DNA of 64,000 bases from Phalacrocorax aristotelis (lineage: Eukaryota > Chordata > Aves > Suliformes > Phalacrocoracidae). The notes beneath the pieces are model-generated. The model was not told the DNA's origin. It saw only the letters and a list, made by a program, of their open reading frames with translations, and did not search any database. Both the position numbers and the translations under genes were made by a program. Below, in pieces: positions 22,643 to 35,500 of the stretch; position 1 is the stretch's first letter, and the number at the start of each line of letters is the position of its first letter. Location of the stretch: NCBI RefSeq assembly GCF_949628215.1, contig NC_134277.1, positions 94,663,963 to 94,727,962 on the forward strand. Reading direction: 5' to 3'.

Positions 22643-25600
22643 ACTTTCAGTATGACTACTTGACTTTAGTACTCACACTTCTAAACTGACCCTCTATCCA
22701 ATCTGTGAGTATTTATTTGAATTACAAAGTCCTGGAAAATGACTAATTTTGATCCTGGATGCCTAGGCACTATTGCTAAATAAGGGCATTATTAATCTTT
22801 TGGTCCTGTCAGTCATAATTTTACATGATAGTGCTCAGTAGGCTGAATAGCAATGAGTGGGGCGACTGAAAAAGCAGCTTTGTCTCCTTTTAGTCATAGT
22901 TCTAGGCTGGTTTTTAAAGCAAAGTATATATACTTGGAAAAATTAGACTTGGACAGTGTTGCCTTGTGTTTACTAACACTTAAGCTCTTGACAGGAAGAT
23001 GAGAAAAAGCTGCGTAAATAACATTTAATACAAAGTCAAGTCAGGTACATGTGATTACATGCAGTAGTGGAGGGGTGTGTATGGTTTGAAGCTTTATGGT
23101 GGTCAGCCACAAAAATAATAAGCTGTATCTTGTGCTTTGTGTTCATAAACCAGTTGTATTACTTTAACTCTGTTGATATAGATAAAGCAATACAGTGTCC
23201 CTCCTGCATACAGCATGCATGATTACGCTGGAATAAAATGCAGTTACAGATAGCCTGTATTTCCCTGTTTAGGAAAGAAAGTAAGTCATGCCTTCATCTT
23301 GGTTAAGTAACATTGATGTTGATTCAAAAATAAAACTTCAAGACATTTCAGCGCTGTTCTCTGAAGCTAGTTGCCTCAGATTTACTAATGAACCCTTCAA
23401 CCTTTGTAAGTAAAATTGAGAAAATAAGTATTTTCTTTAGAATTGTAAATATACTATTGCCACCACATGTAACAGCTTCACAGGTAAAGTAGCTGCTTCA
23501 GCTGCTGGTGAGCTGCCTGGGGATTTTGTGTCTAGCTTTTTCTGATGGCTCTGTTACCAGCAAGGAGAAGATGAAGCTCCTGACCCTTCTCTGGTGGGGC
23601 TGCTCAGCATGTTCATTGTGAACCACCTGCCACGATTTGGGGGCTGGCAAAGAAAGCAGCTGCAGCTCTTATAGCTGTGCCAGTTAGTTTGCTCATCCGA
23701 GGGTCATATGCAAGGTAAGGCTGGCTGAAAAAGCATGTCCTGTCTGTTTTCTTACTTCGTTACTGTGAGGCTATTATACAGCAAGGTTTGCAAGGAGAGA
23801 GAATAATAGCAAGGCATGCAATCAGGATACCAATAGGAATCTCATCTGAGCTAGCGAAATACCAAATGGGGACTGGTGCCTGGTTTTTGTCAGGGTGGAA
23901 CAGAAGTTCTGAATTTTCTCCAAAGCACCAGTGATGACCCTGTTGTAGCTGTGGGATAGACTTTTAGTACTCAAACACTTGGCTGTTTATTACTGGAGTG
24001 TGACCTTTGTCTCTGGTGGGGGAGACCTTCCCAGGTTTGCCAGGCAGAGAATTAAGGATACATGTTGAGCTTTATTCCTTGCACCTGAGAAGTGTAGCAA
24101 TCCTGCAGGGCCTGAGCAATTAAAGGCAATGAGCAGCTGGAGAAGAAGAGGGACTAAGAAGCAAGGTGGAAAAAGAAAATGGTGCTACTTCATATGGCCC
24201 TTGGAAGAGAGGAGAGATTCTTGAAACTGTGAGGTTTATCTGTGCTGCCATGTCTCACAGGCAGTGAGGGCCTCTGCGGCTGACCATTGCCTACCAAAAA
24301 TAACTGAATTTGTGGGATTTTCTTTGTGAATTGGTGTTTTTTTTTTAAATTTTGTTTATTTTTTTAAACTTGGTCACTTTCAAAAGGGTGAAAGGACTAA
24401 GAAGCCTTATACTGGTGAGTGCAAAGGAAAGGAGGTGAGCTGCAGACTCAGACACCTGTTTCTGGTTATGAAAGTGTGTTGGTCTCTAAGGATAGTGCCT
24501 TCTGAATTTCAAAAGTTTCTCTCATGAGGCACATTTTGTCTAACTCCTTCCTTTACGTATCTTTATAGGAAACAGTAATACGATTTGAAAATGGGTATTT
24601 TTTGAAAAACTGTGCTTGAGGAAGAAAAGGTGCTGCTAGGGCAAATTGCACTATTTGTGCTTTTCAGTCTCTACACATGTTTCTTCCTTGTTTTCATCAT
24701 TCTTTCTTTCATGCTACCAGTTGAGTCAAGCTTCTCTTATAAATGCAGATGGCCTGTAACTCTCCAGTGACTGCCAGTAAAGTAGGCAGGCTTTATTCAC
24801 AAGTGGAAAAGCAGGATATAAGTAAAACATAGTATTTTATTTCAGGAAGACGTGGCTGATTTAACCTGTGTTAGTATTCTAAATGATAAATGTATTGCAA
24901 TGATCGTTGCCTGTCACAGTTGAAGGATCCTCATTTTACTGTGAATTTTTTGTTCTGGTTTGATTACAATACATGAGACCTTTCTGCCTTGTACAGCCGC
25001 AAGACAGAAATAAGTACAACTCTTCTGGATTTAGTATCCACTGTTTTGTTTGCCTGTCACCCAAGCATTCCCTTCCTGTCTTATGCAGCCTTCATTTTAT
25101 ATAGTAGTACTCCTTGTTATGTTTGCTTGTTTATGTCTTCTTTCCACATTTTTGAGTAGAAGTCAGCTTGAGTTATTGAAAGTAATGCATTTGGATTTGT
25201 TATACTTGCTGTATAGATGGTAGTGTGTTCTTGGTTAGATGCTGAGCTGAATTGTTGCTATTTTTTTAGCCTAATTAAAAAGTTAACTTGTCTGCAGTAT
25301 TGCTTCAGCTACTGTATGGTGGTTTTACTGAGTATTATTTTGCCTTATGTGTATGTTACTGTAGTTAAGCTTCTTCTAGACTGAATTTTGGCTTAAGAAG
25401 GAAAATGAGCCATTTTTCTGATGAAGCTGAATGTTGTGGGGGGAAGTGGTGGAAGAAAATCCTGATCTTTACGAAGGTAAAGGAGTATAGTTTCTGAGAC
25501 ACAGGCTGTGTTTCTCTGTTCAGATGCTACTTAATTATGCTTTTAGGTTTCCTGTCTTCTTGATGGACATTTTTTGCTTGGCTTTGAAATGTGGACAAAA

Positions 25601-27003
25601 AAAGCCACCACAGTTATGAATGTGAATTCATGCTAAACCTAGGGTATGCCCATGTCTTGGAGTTTCTGAACTTCCTATTCAGATTCTCAGAGCTCAGTTT
25701 TTCCGTTGCTTTTATTTCACTTGCTGAAGAGAAGTGATCAGTACTCAAAAAAAAATGCCCTTTGGAAGAACAACCACCTGTACTAAGCTTGAAGTCTGGA
25801 AGCTTGTGATAGTGGAGAGCATTATCTCAAGATGCAGATATTCTCTCTTTGCTAATGAGATATGCCTTAATTTGTCCGCATGTTGAGCTTGAAAGTCTTC
25901 AGAACTCGTACGTGTTCCTTGTAGTCTTTCTCTCTCATCAAGGGGTCTGAATTAAACATCTGCTAATGTTCATCTGTACAAAGATGAAGAGGAAGAGAAT
26001 GCTACTTAGGCTAGTTTTCAGAAGCTCTATCAAAAAAGATTAATGGTCCTGGGAAACTGGTAATGAAACACAGCCTTACTCTTCCCCATCTCATTAGTTA
26101 GTATTCAGCTCCAGTTTTAGTGTATGAAAGTCATTCCAGTTTGATGTATCATTTAGCTATATCCTAGAGGATAAGTGATGGCATTGTGGTGTCACTGTTT
26201 TTTTTTTTTTGTTTTGTTTTGAGACTATCAAAACATTAGGCCCTAAGTCTGAAGCTGTCTGTTACACAGCAAGATTAGTGTTTTGTTGTTGTTTTTTTAA
26301 AAAGACTGTATAGTTGCAGGGGAAAAGCCTGAAAATGTGACTCCTGAAGATTAAAAAGACAGCAACAGGTTAACATTTTTAATTAAGAGTTAACAATGTA
26401 TAAAATTTATTGGCTTGAAGAAAAGAAATTTTAAAATGTTTTTATTATTTTGAGTATTACAAAAGGCAGATATTTAAAAGTGTCCTTGCAAATGCTGTTT
26501 CAAAACAGGGCCTGTAACTACTACCTCAGCACAGAAGTTCAGGAGCACGCAGGGTGAGGACTGAGTTGTCTCCTCATTGGCGGTATTTTCAGGCGAGGAT
26601 TGAAGTGCGCTATTTTAGCGTTGACAAAGCTAAGTCATCTGAACAACTGCCAATGAAGGTAAAAAGATATTGATTTTTCAGGGTTGCCAAAATGTTGTCT
26701 GTCTTTCATGAGTGCTAAATTATATTGAAAGGAATTGGAATAAAACTGTTATTTGTTTTAACGTTTTCCTTTGTGAACTATTAATCAAGACGGGTGAGAG
26801 GTGAGCGTGTGCTCCGCCAGTAAAGGCGTCCACTAGCACAGAGCAACTGTCTGTCTAGTGCTGCTCCTCCCAACTTTGACTCCAGTTTACCATCACGTTC
26901 TTTCAACATGTTTCAACATGTAATTGCATTGGCCTATATACAGCAGCGTGGCTGTCTTGGGCTTTAATCCTAGCTGTTGTAAGAGTACTGATTGAATTGC
27001 AGG

Positions 27004-27013
27004 CTAAAAATAG
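27004..27013 (+). promoter_or_regulatory. MEF2-type motif CTAAAAATAG in intron 1
   Basis: The sequence is an exact match to the core MEF2 consensus (YTAWWWWTAR). MEF2 factors act on muscle genes and FHOD3 is muscle-expressed, so the site is plausible, but such motifs are common by chance in AT-rich introns. A second match, TTATTTTTAG, is at 41418-41427. No function is shown by sequence alone. Confidence 0.2.
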
Positions 27014-29598
27014 GCTTTACTTGGACGTGCTGTTTGCTATCAGTTGTGCTCTGCTTTGGCTGTTGGTAATATGACATAATCAGAAGTTGACAAAGGCAAT
27101 AGGCAGAATGCTGTCCAGCGACTTCGAGGATTCTATGGTTGGATAAAGTATTTCCTTAGCTTGATGAAGTTGGCTAGTATGGTTACACCTCACATAAGTG
27201 ACCTACTGTGTTAAATTCTTCAATAGTTCTGGTAGGCTGCTGAAAGAATGGTCTTGCCTTAAAACCATTCTTTAGATTCATGTTGCTTCTGTGGGAAAGT
27301 CACTGGTAATAGACCATAGCATTTGGAAATCATTATGGCTAGGTGTGATTTGAGTGACAAAATGGAGATTAGAAATATTTTTCAGTGAAGTGTAAGCTGA
27401 GGTCTATTTACTTCCTTTATGTTGTTACGGTTTGTCACTGATTCCAGGAAATATTTCAGAAAGATACATGCAGCTGACGAGGGGAGAATAGCTTGCTATC
27501 TCGTGAGTAGTCATCAGCTAGTGTTATTTTAAGAAGTCTCAAGGGAGATTGATTAAAATTATGCTCTCATGTTCTTCATCCACCAAATTAGATTTCTTGA
27601 CATAAAAACAGTAATCTAAATCTCAGAGATAATTAAGCACCAACTCATAAAATATAGTTTGGAGAAATATTCAAATGAAAAAACCCTTTTTCCTCAGTGA
27701 ATTCTCCTGAAGGTACTGGTGTGGGATGCAGGCTGCCAAGTACTCAGTTTCTGTGTTAGATGTTAAAATCGGGGAAGGGAAAATAAACTACAGTTACTGT
27801 AAAATGATTACTTTCCTGGGCGATTGTGTATATATGTGGATGCAATCAAAGCAATGTTATACCTACCTTCGTTTTCTCGTGTTGTTTGTCCATTTTTTCT
27901 AAGCAAGTCAAGTCAAGACTGAAGTGTGTTCCATAGGTGAGTCATGGGAGGTTAATATTGAAGTTGAAGTCATGCTTGCGTGTTACTCTTTAACAGGCTG
28001 GCTGTTTGAACGTTTTAAATAAAAGTGACTGATCTAATGCTGCATTTCCATGTGGCTACTTATAATTTGTATGGTTTGAGTTCTTTCTGAAGGCAGATTC
28101 CTAAGACAACCGAAGTCTGGAGTTGGGGTGATTGTACACGAGAAGAAAAAAAGAGAGGGAAGGTCTGTAAAGTTTTCCTGGCCCAGAAACAGGAATACAA
28201 TTGAGAGCAGATTGTTAGCCAAATTTAGTATCTCTTGTAGACTGTGAGTTGTAACTTTGTGAATAGGTGTTATGTCAAGACATTTTGCAGGAGAGTCTGT
28301 TCTAGCAAACTGAAACCCCTGTTTATTTTTTGATATCTCTGTTAAATATTGATAGGATTCATTGTGAGAAATTGTAACTAGCTGCTCAGGGAAGTATGAG
28401 TGATTGGGCATGAGTGTTCTTGCCATAGCCTGTGACAGCACAGTTGGTAACCTTGTGCCTGTCCTGCCAGGGAATTAGCTCTCATGTGCTGTTGCAGTGG
28501 AACCCATTTTGGCTTCACGGTGAAGCTGTCACCACTGGGCGATGACCTGAGTGGCGCTTATGTTAGCATCCACATTTATAAGCTACTAATGGAAATGGAA
28601 AAACCTATTTCCTTAATCAGATGCTCTGAAGCTAATTACTTTGTTCAGTTTGTTTTTGCTGTGGAGAAGGGAGGCCAGCACACATCCCCAGGCACAGAAT
28701 GCTTATACAAACACATCGTGGTGTTTGGGCAATTACAAAGGCCCATGTAGTGAAGCAGTGTTTGTGCCATCTCTCCTTCCTACCTTTCCCCTCGCTGTTT
28801 TTTAGTATTGCAGCCCGTGCTCTGTAGCCAGAGCTGCAAGCTCAGTGGTTTGTGGATCACTGTGAGCCAGTGTCCTCAAGGAGACAGATTTTGGCCATTG
28901 ATGATAATTACTTTGTTACTCTTGATGGATGAAACCATGGTGATGGATATTTTATGCATGGGACAACTGTCTCAAGTAACCGGGGCCTACTTCTTTCTTC
29001 CATTTTAGGTAATAGTGGAAGAATATTAGCCCGGAGAGAGGCTGTAGTTTTTCAAGAAAAGTGACTATTTGAAACCTGGAAATAGTAGTATTGTAGTTTC
29101 TTGATTCTCAGAAGTAATTTCTGGAGGCCTGTCTTGAAAAGGGTGCTTCCGTAACCTGCATTTTTAACAAAAAGATAAGCTAGTAATAAATCACATTTAA
29201 ACTGTGTATTAAAACCTAATATTGAAAGCCTTGTATACTCATGCCCACGTTAGTAATGGATAGGAAGCATGTACTGTTAGTTGCAGAGATGCTTGAACTG
29301 GGTAGCATAAATCGGACTTGTAATCTTTTTGAGGTCACTGAGTGAAGTGCGTCAGTTTGAGGTTGAGGAGATTTAAAGCTTTCAAGCCCTTATACACGGA
29401 TGGATAGAACTGGTAGAGCTACTACACTGGGGCAAAAGGAGAAAACAAATAAACCCCTTGTAATACAGACAAAGCCTACCTTGCCCTTGGACGCATATGT
29501 ACATTTGTGGCAGAATGGGGAATGCAAAACAAATATTCTCTTTCCTGTATTAACTCTTGGACAACAGCCATTCCTTCTTCCCAGAAACTCAAGAGGTT

Positions 29599-29695
29599 TT
29601 GGAGCGTGGGCCGTCAGCTCTTTGGGCGCAGGAGCGGGTGGGTGGGCGGGCAGAGGAGAGCGGCGCCTGGGATTGCAGGAGAAGCTCTTCAGCGG
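29599..29695 (+). promoter_or_regulatory. GC-rich, CpG-rich pocket inside intron 1
   Basis: Eight CpGs and a GC-box-like GTGGGCGGGC lie in about 95 bases, within an AT-rich intron. Both strands are open over 29390-29825 (141 codons each way), but neither product is recognisable. It could be an internal promoter, an enhancer or an alternative exon; none is proven. Confidence 0.3.
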
Positions 29696-32491
29696 AATGT
29701 CTCCTAATGGCAAGATTGGCATGAAGTTTAAATACCAGTGTTGCTGCCGGCAGATTTTTGTGTTAACGTTTTGTTTATGCAGTTCTCCTTTGGGTGTTTT
29801 ATTGTGCCTTAGCATAGTCTTCTAAAGCTGTACAAAGCAAAACAAAGTACTAAGCTGATGAGCAAACTTTTATTGGCACCTTGTTTTTGTTCTTGTCTAG
29901 GAGAAAATAGGTTTGTACTTACTCTGTTATTTTATGATTTTGGGGCAGGAGAATTATTTTGCTGTCTTTAAATTCTTCAAGCTTCTGTAAGGGAAATAAG
30001 GTTAAAAAGCATGTCTCTTGCTTGGAACAAAAACTATTAAGTCTTTCCAGCTTCCCTAAAATAAGTGTTATACCTGAGACAGCCCCTGAGAAAACTTCCA
30101 CAACTCATTTCACAAATGAATCGGCATCCAGCTGTTTTATTGGTCTGGAGGAAAAATACTGATGTCTCAGTCTCCTTGGTGTCATAGCAGCAAGTGTCTA
30201 AATTTGCTGTGAGGAAAACTGTCTTTTTAATGTATCTTAGATGAAACATGTTTAAGTTATGGTTTTAATATACTAGTTCAATGTAGTAAAAGTGCCCAGC
30301 TAGTGCAATAAAACTGTATCTAGATGAACAACTTTTTCTCAAGTGTAAACCTCACGTACTTGAAAGCAGTTAATTGAACATTTGTTGGAAAAGTTTTGGG
30401 GATGAAAGGTTTTACAGAATTTGTCAAGATAGTGATGTCAATACCTGCTTAAGCAGTTGATTTGGAAATGGAGCTTTTACCAATATTTGGTCTCCTCCTT
30501 TGCCTGAAGGGACCTATATGTCTGTTTCTGACCTCTCAAGAGAGCATTGTCACTGTTGTGTGTGAGTGGACTATTCCACATTTGTATTAAAAATAGAAAT
30601 TCAACGTACAGGACAGTGGCAGTGTTTGACAATACGACACAGGCTGCGATCACCCTAGTTTTGGCACGTTGAATGGCATAGTTCACCCAGGGAAGGTGTT
30701 AATGAGACTCGCCTTTGGGATGTGCTTTTTAAAATGGACTTGGGAGCCCTTTAACAGTTGTTTCCTGTTAGAACGCTAGTGATATTTGGAATCATGTTAA
30801 TGAGTAGGAACTCAAGCAAAAATGTACACTGGTTTTTAAACTTAGTGATTTAAGTTGCTTAAATTGGAAGAAAGTAAAGAAGGAACATATAAATGGGAAC
30901 CTAAATAAAAATATTGCATTAATCTTAACATTTGATTTGGAAACAAGATCTTTTGAGCCACCCTCAGTTTTTGGGAGAGACCATAGAGAATGAATGATGG
31001 GAAGAGATTTGCTTGCAAAAATACTTGTTGCTGAAGGAACACACCGTGTTGGCATATGTAGTGAGAGACTGCCTTGATGTGTAAGGTGCTCTCAATGCAA
31101 ATATATTTTTAATTAATTTTAGTCTGTCTTACCAGATTGTAGTTGGTGGTTGTCAGAGGCAAGGATATTTTCTCTATGCTCTTGATGACACAGTGCTGGC
31201 TAATACTTGGACTACAGACCAGACCTTACAATAAGTGATTCTGGTATTTTTCTGTGTGTCTCTGTAGCATGGTGGTGGATGGCTGGTACTTGGAAGCCAT
31301 TTTCCTAGTTACTTAGCCATTGCCACTGAGATTTTCTAGTTATGGGTCAGAGGAGGCATTTTTCTTGGAAGTTTGAGTCATCTGAAGTGGATGCAGTGGG
31401 CCATGAGTATGGCCTTAACATGCAGCTCAGCTGGACTCTTAAACCTTATTTTTCCAAGAGATCTTTTATAGTGAAGCAGTGGCTTAAGCAATAAATTTCT
31501 GTGGTAACACTATCCTTGTATAAATTACAGTAATTATCTTATTATCCAAAACTAAGGTGGCACTTTACAACATTGTAAATATTTGATTACTGAATGGACA
31601 CTTAGTGTCTTTTGAGCACAGCTAATATACATCCTTTATCCTGCTTTTTCTTGTGATTATGTACTTTTATTGTCTGTTACACCTTCATTAGTGTGCTTTG
31701 ATCATGCTGTCAAATTTTTCAGTCTTCATAATATAAGACTAAAGAGCTTCTCGTTTGTACTTGTCTGTTGAACTGGATAGTTCTGCTTTTATTACTTCCT
31801 GGGAAAAAAATTACACCCTACTTGGTATTGGAATGGCTGTTGTGTCACAAGCCATCGTTGAGGCTCGTGTAACAGTCAGCCAGCAACTGCTACAGGCTTT
31901 GCATGGAACTTGTTGCATTTTTTATATTGTTTTAGGTTTGCAAGCAAACAAAATGTTACCAGAGATTATAGAGCTGTGTGAAGCTTAACATGTTTAAGGG
32001 TAACTTGGCAGAGTGGTTTGTAAACCAGAAGTACTTTCAGCACAAGTTTAACCATAGACAGTAATGAATATAGATTCCTTTCTCTTAGCATCCTGTTGAG
32101 GTTTCCGCAACCACTATGTCTTTCGCAGGCAAAGAAGCATCAGCTTGTTATTATGACACCATAGTTCAGCAATGGGGGCTAACCCTTCAGGAATGGAAAT
32201 TACTGAATGACTTGATTCCACTCTTTGGGAGATGATCACAGTGTCCCAAAAAGATCTATGACCCGGGGAAAAGAATCTCTTGAATATTTTGTGTTAAATG
32301 TATCACTCTTCTCAGGTGTGACTTGTGTCATCTAATGCTGAATTCCAACCAAGGCTGTAGCGAGAGGGAAGGAGGGACGCCTGGCTCAGCCCCTGACATG
32401 TTGTGTTTTCATTTATATGCTGAGGTGTTCTTATATGCCTTTCTGCGACGTGACCCTCTATGACCTAAAGCTATGTAAGCTTTGTTGTTTG

Positions 32492-32517
32492 TTTTTTTTT
32501 TTTTTTTTTTTTTTTTT
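32492..32517 (+). repeat. T26 homopolymer in intron 1
   Basis: An uninterrupted run of 26 T, the longest homopolymer in the window, preceded by TTTGTTGTTTG. It could be the reverse of a poly(A) tail of a minus-strand retrocopy, but the sequence to its left shows no recognisable element. Confidence 0.9.
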
Positions 32518-35500
32518 ATGGATTCAGTTGTCTGGTTTGGTGTCTCATCAAACTGAGTGACTGAGAACTGTTTCTGTCACCCTTGCTTGGATGGTTGCCT
32601 TTGCCTAGCAGGGGACCCTACTCCCCCCACACCTTACAGGGCCATTAAGGTGCACAAATACCTTTAAAATCTGACCATCTCAGTACTGTTGGGATAAAAA
32701 AGTTGCTGCATATGCACAGTGGCTGAAATCTTTAAGCCACTAATGCTTTAGTTCACCCGAGGGGCTGTAGGTCTTGCTGGTTGTAGCACAGGCCAGCCTC
32801 TAACCGCTTCTCCTGTAAGAGTTGACAGCAGGTCGCTGGGGACCACATCAGGTGTTAAATCAAAACTCAAGCTAATGAAGCAAGTCTGCAAAAATTCAAA
32901 AGAATCAAAAACCACCCAAACAAAAGTGTAGGTCTTATTAGCTTGATGTGGCCTTACACCCTTGTGGTGTGGGCTGTCTCCTTCCCCTTGCTGACAGCTG
33001 TCTGGAGGAGAGCGGGCAGCTGCGCCTGTATAGCCTGGCACTGTTTCTCACTCCCAGTTTGTTGCCTAACAGAGGCTGAGGTGGTTGCTGCTCTGGCCTC
33101 TGCCCAGGCAGCCCATGGTGAGACTGGGGATGTGAAGGATGAGTTTGGAACAGTGACTGCCTGTGCCAGGACCCACTAACCTCAGCTTTTTTGGCGTTTT
33201 GGGGGCCTGTGGTCACAGGCCATCTTTCCAGGTTGAGTGTAGCAAAGGGGTAGGAGGAGGGAGGCAGGCAGAGACCAGGCAAGGTCCTGAAACTTAGGAT
33301 CCAGTGCCTGCGGTGGCCAAGATCGCAAACACTGTAGGAGGATCTTTGCTCCCGTCGTCTACTACAGACAGGAAAACAAGCATTGCCAAAGCTAATGGAG
33401 GAGCCTAATGCTGGGGTTGAGAGATCCTGCATAAGCTTAAATAGCAAAGCTTTGCTCGCAGGATTTCTGTCTGTCACTTGCTGGCTTTTGTATGCAATGC
33501 TGAACTTTGTTGTTGTTCCCCCTCCAGTGTCAGGACAAGGTTACCACTTACATAACAATTGCAAAGTATAGTAGAAATTGACTGCAGATCTATACCATAG
33601 GCTGTTTACAACCCCCTACCCCAATTATTTAATAAGTTGTTTCTAAAGAAGGACTATATTTATTCACTAGTAATCAATATTTTCATATGGTTCTGAAAGG
33701 GCAGTCAGGGCAAATGAATTGCGTGTATTAACTTTTCTATTGGTGCATAGGGCTTGCAGTTACTCATCCAGAGTACTTATCAGTGCAATTTCTTATTATA
33801 AACATAGTGTGATTTCATATCATAAACCTTATGTCTGAATGGAAAAGAGAGTAAAAAGAAATATCATAGGTTTCATTCTTGTACTAGAAGTATTTCATGC
33901 CCCAATGAACATAAAGTCAAGATGTTTAAATTTTTTGCTAGTGCAGTTCAAGATATACTACTTACAATTATTCTATTAAAAAAATAATCTTTAACTCAGT
34001 GATATATTTTCTCTGAATATCTTCAGTATGTTTCAAGGGAAAACAGCTAATTGAAACAAGAACAAACTGCCTTTAGCGCTGAACAAAATTACATACTCTG
34101 AACAGATCCTTGTAAGCGAGGTTGCCAGAGCTTTCTACTTTGCTCTGACGCGCAGGAGGTATTGAAGATGATTCTGTAGATTTGTGGAAGAGCTGGGCTT
34201 ATGGTGAGAATGAGAAGTCAATGTATAGCCATGATTATGATGAGATCAGACTCATTCTAGTGAGGGAGAACACTTACTTTTTTTGTTTGCTCCCCACAAA
34301 TCAGGAGCCTCATCTTTTCCTGTTTGGTATTTTCTAATAAAGTGTATTTGCAGTCTGAGATATCTGTGTGCACAGAAGCTGTCCCTACAGGTGGCCATGT
34401 GCAGTCCCAGTATTTTCTTTGGGAATTATGTCTGTATAGCTATGAGGAGCGGGAGGTGTTGCCGCCAGAATAAACAGACAGGAGTATGTTAAATAAACCT
34501 GTGAACCCAGTCACGTACCTGTTTCCAGTGTTGCTTAGAATTTTTGTGCCACCCTCTGAGGAAAAAAGTCTAAAATAAGCAGAAGACAAAGCTGCACAGT
34601 ATTCTTTTCTTAGATGGGTATGTGAGCCTTTACGTGGGTCTGAAATAGAAGCAGGAGCTCTCAGGCCTGAATGTCAGGAACGCTTGCTGATAGCTTAACT
34701 GGATCATGTTAACACACTAAACGATTTGAGAGAGAAGATGGCTGATAACTGTGGCACAGAGACAATGTTAGCAAAGGTAGCTAGTCCCTGTGCTGGTGGG
34801 GAGAAAGAGGCAACGGTGATTGCCTACAAGACATTGGAAAGTTACTTCTTGATGAGGAAAAGCAGACAGATGCATGACACTGGCTACTGAAAAATTATAA
34901 ACATCAGGATTCTGCCTCTTATTACCTAACAGATATTTCATAGATCTTCATATCACCAAAGCTATAGCAAGACTGTCCACTCAAAATAGTATTTTACAAG
35001 GCTTACAGAAATGGAAACAAGCCCTTGTTATGACCTACTTCATGTCATTTTAAGAATTGTATTAATTCTGTCGAATTTTGCTTGCCTTACTATGCCAAGC
35101 AAGGATAGAGAATATGCAAAATACTTCTAAGATGCAAGAACTAGGAAGACTTAATTCCTGTTCACTCTGTTAAATGATCCTAAATCCAACTGGTGCAGTC
35201 TGCACCCATAACCTTTGGATACTTTGACAATAATCACATAAGCAACTTGTTGGAAAGAAAATAGTCATGGCTGTTGTGTAGGAAAAATAATTTGGGACTA
35301 TTAGATATCCGAGACATCTGGAAGGGCCATGAATTTCCTGGTGGAAAACCTTCTCAGTGAAACATCTGGGGCTTATTTCTCTGTCTAAACCCAAATAACC
35401 TGAAAACTGTTTGAAGCATGTATTTAAACATAAAAGCTACCAGGACGTTTGCTCTACCAGCAAAGAGCAATGAAATGCTTCAGAAAAAAGGACACAACCC

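Noticed and set aside
26901..26920. Tandem TTTCAACATG x2
   Set aside because: Two copies of a 10-mer only; no sign of a larger array.
29390..29825. 141-codon open frames on both strands
   Set aside because: Mirror-image open frames over a GC-rich pocket suggest stop depletion by composition; neither product is recognisable. The pocket itself is kept as a finding.
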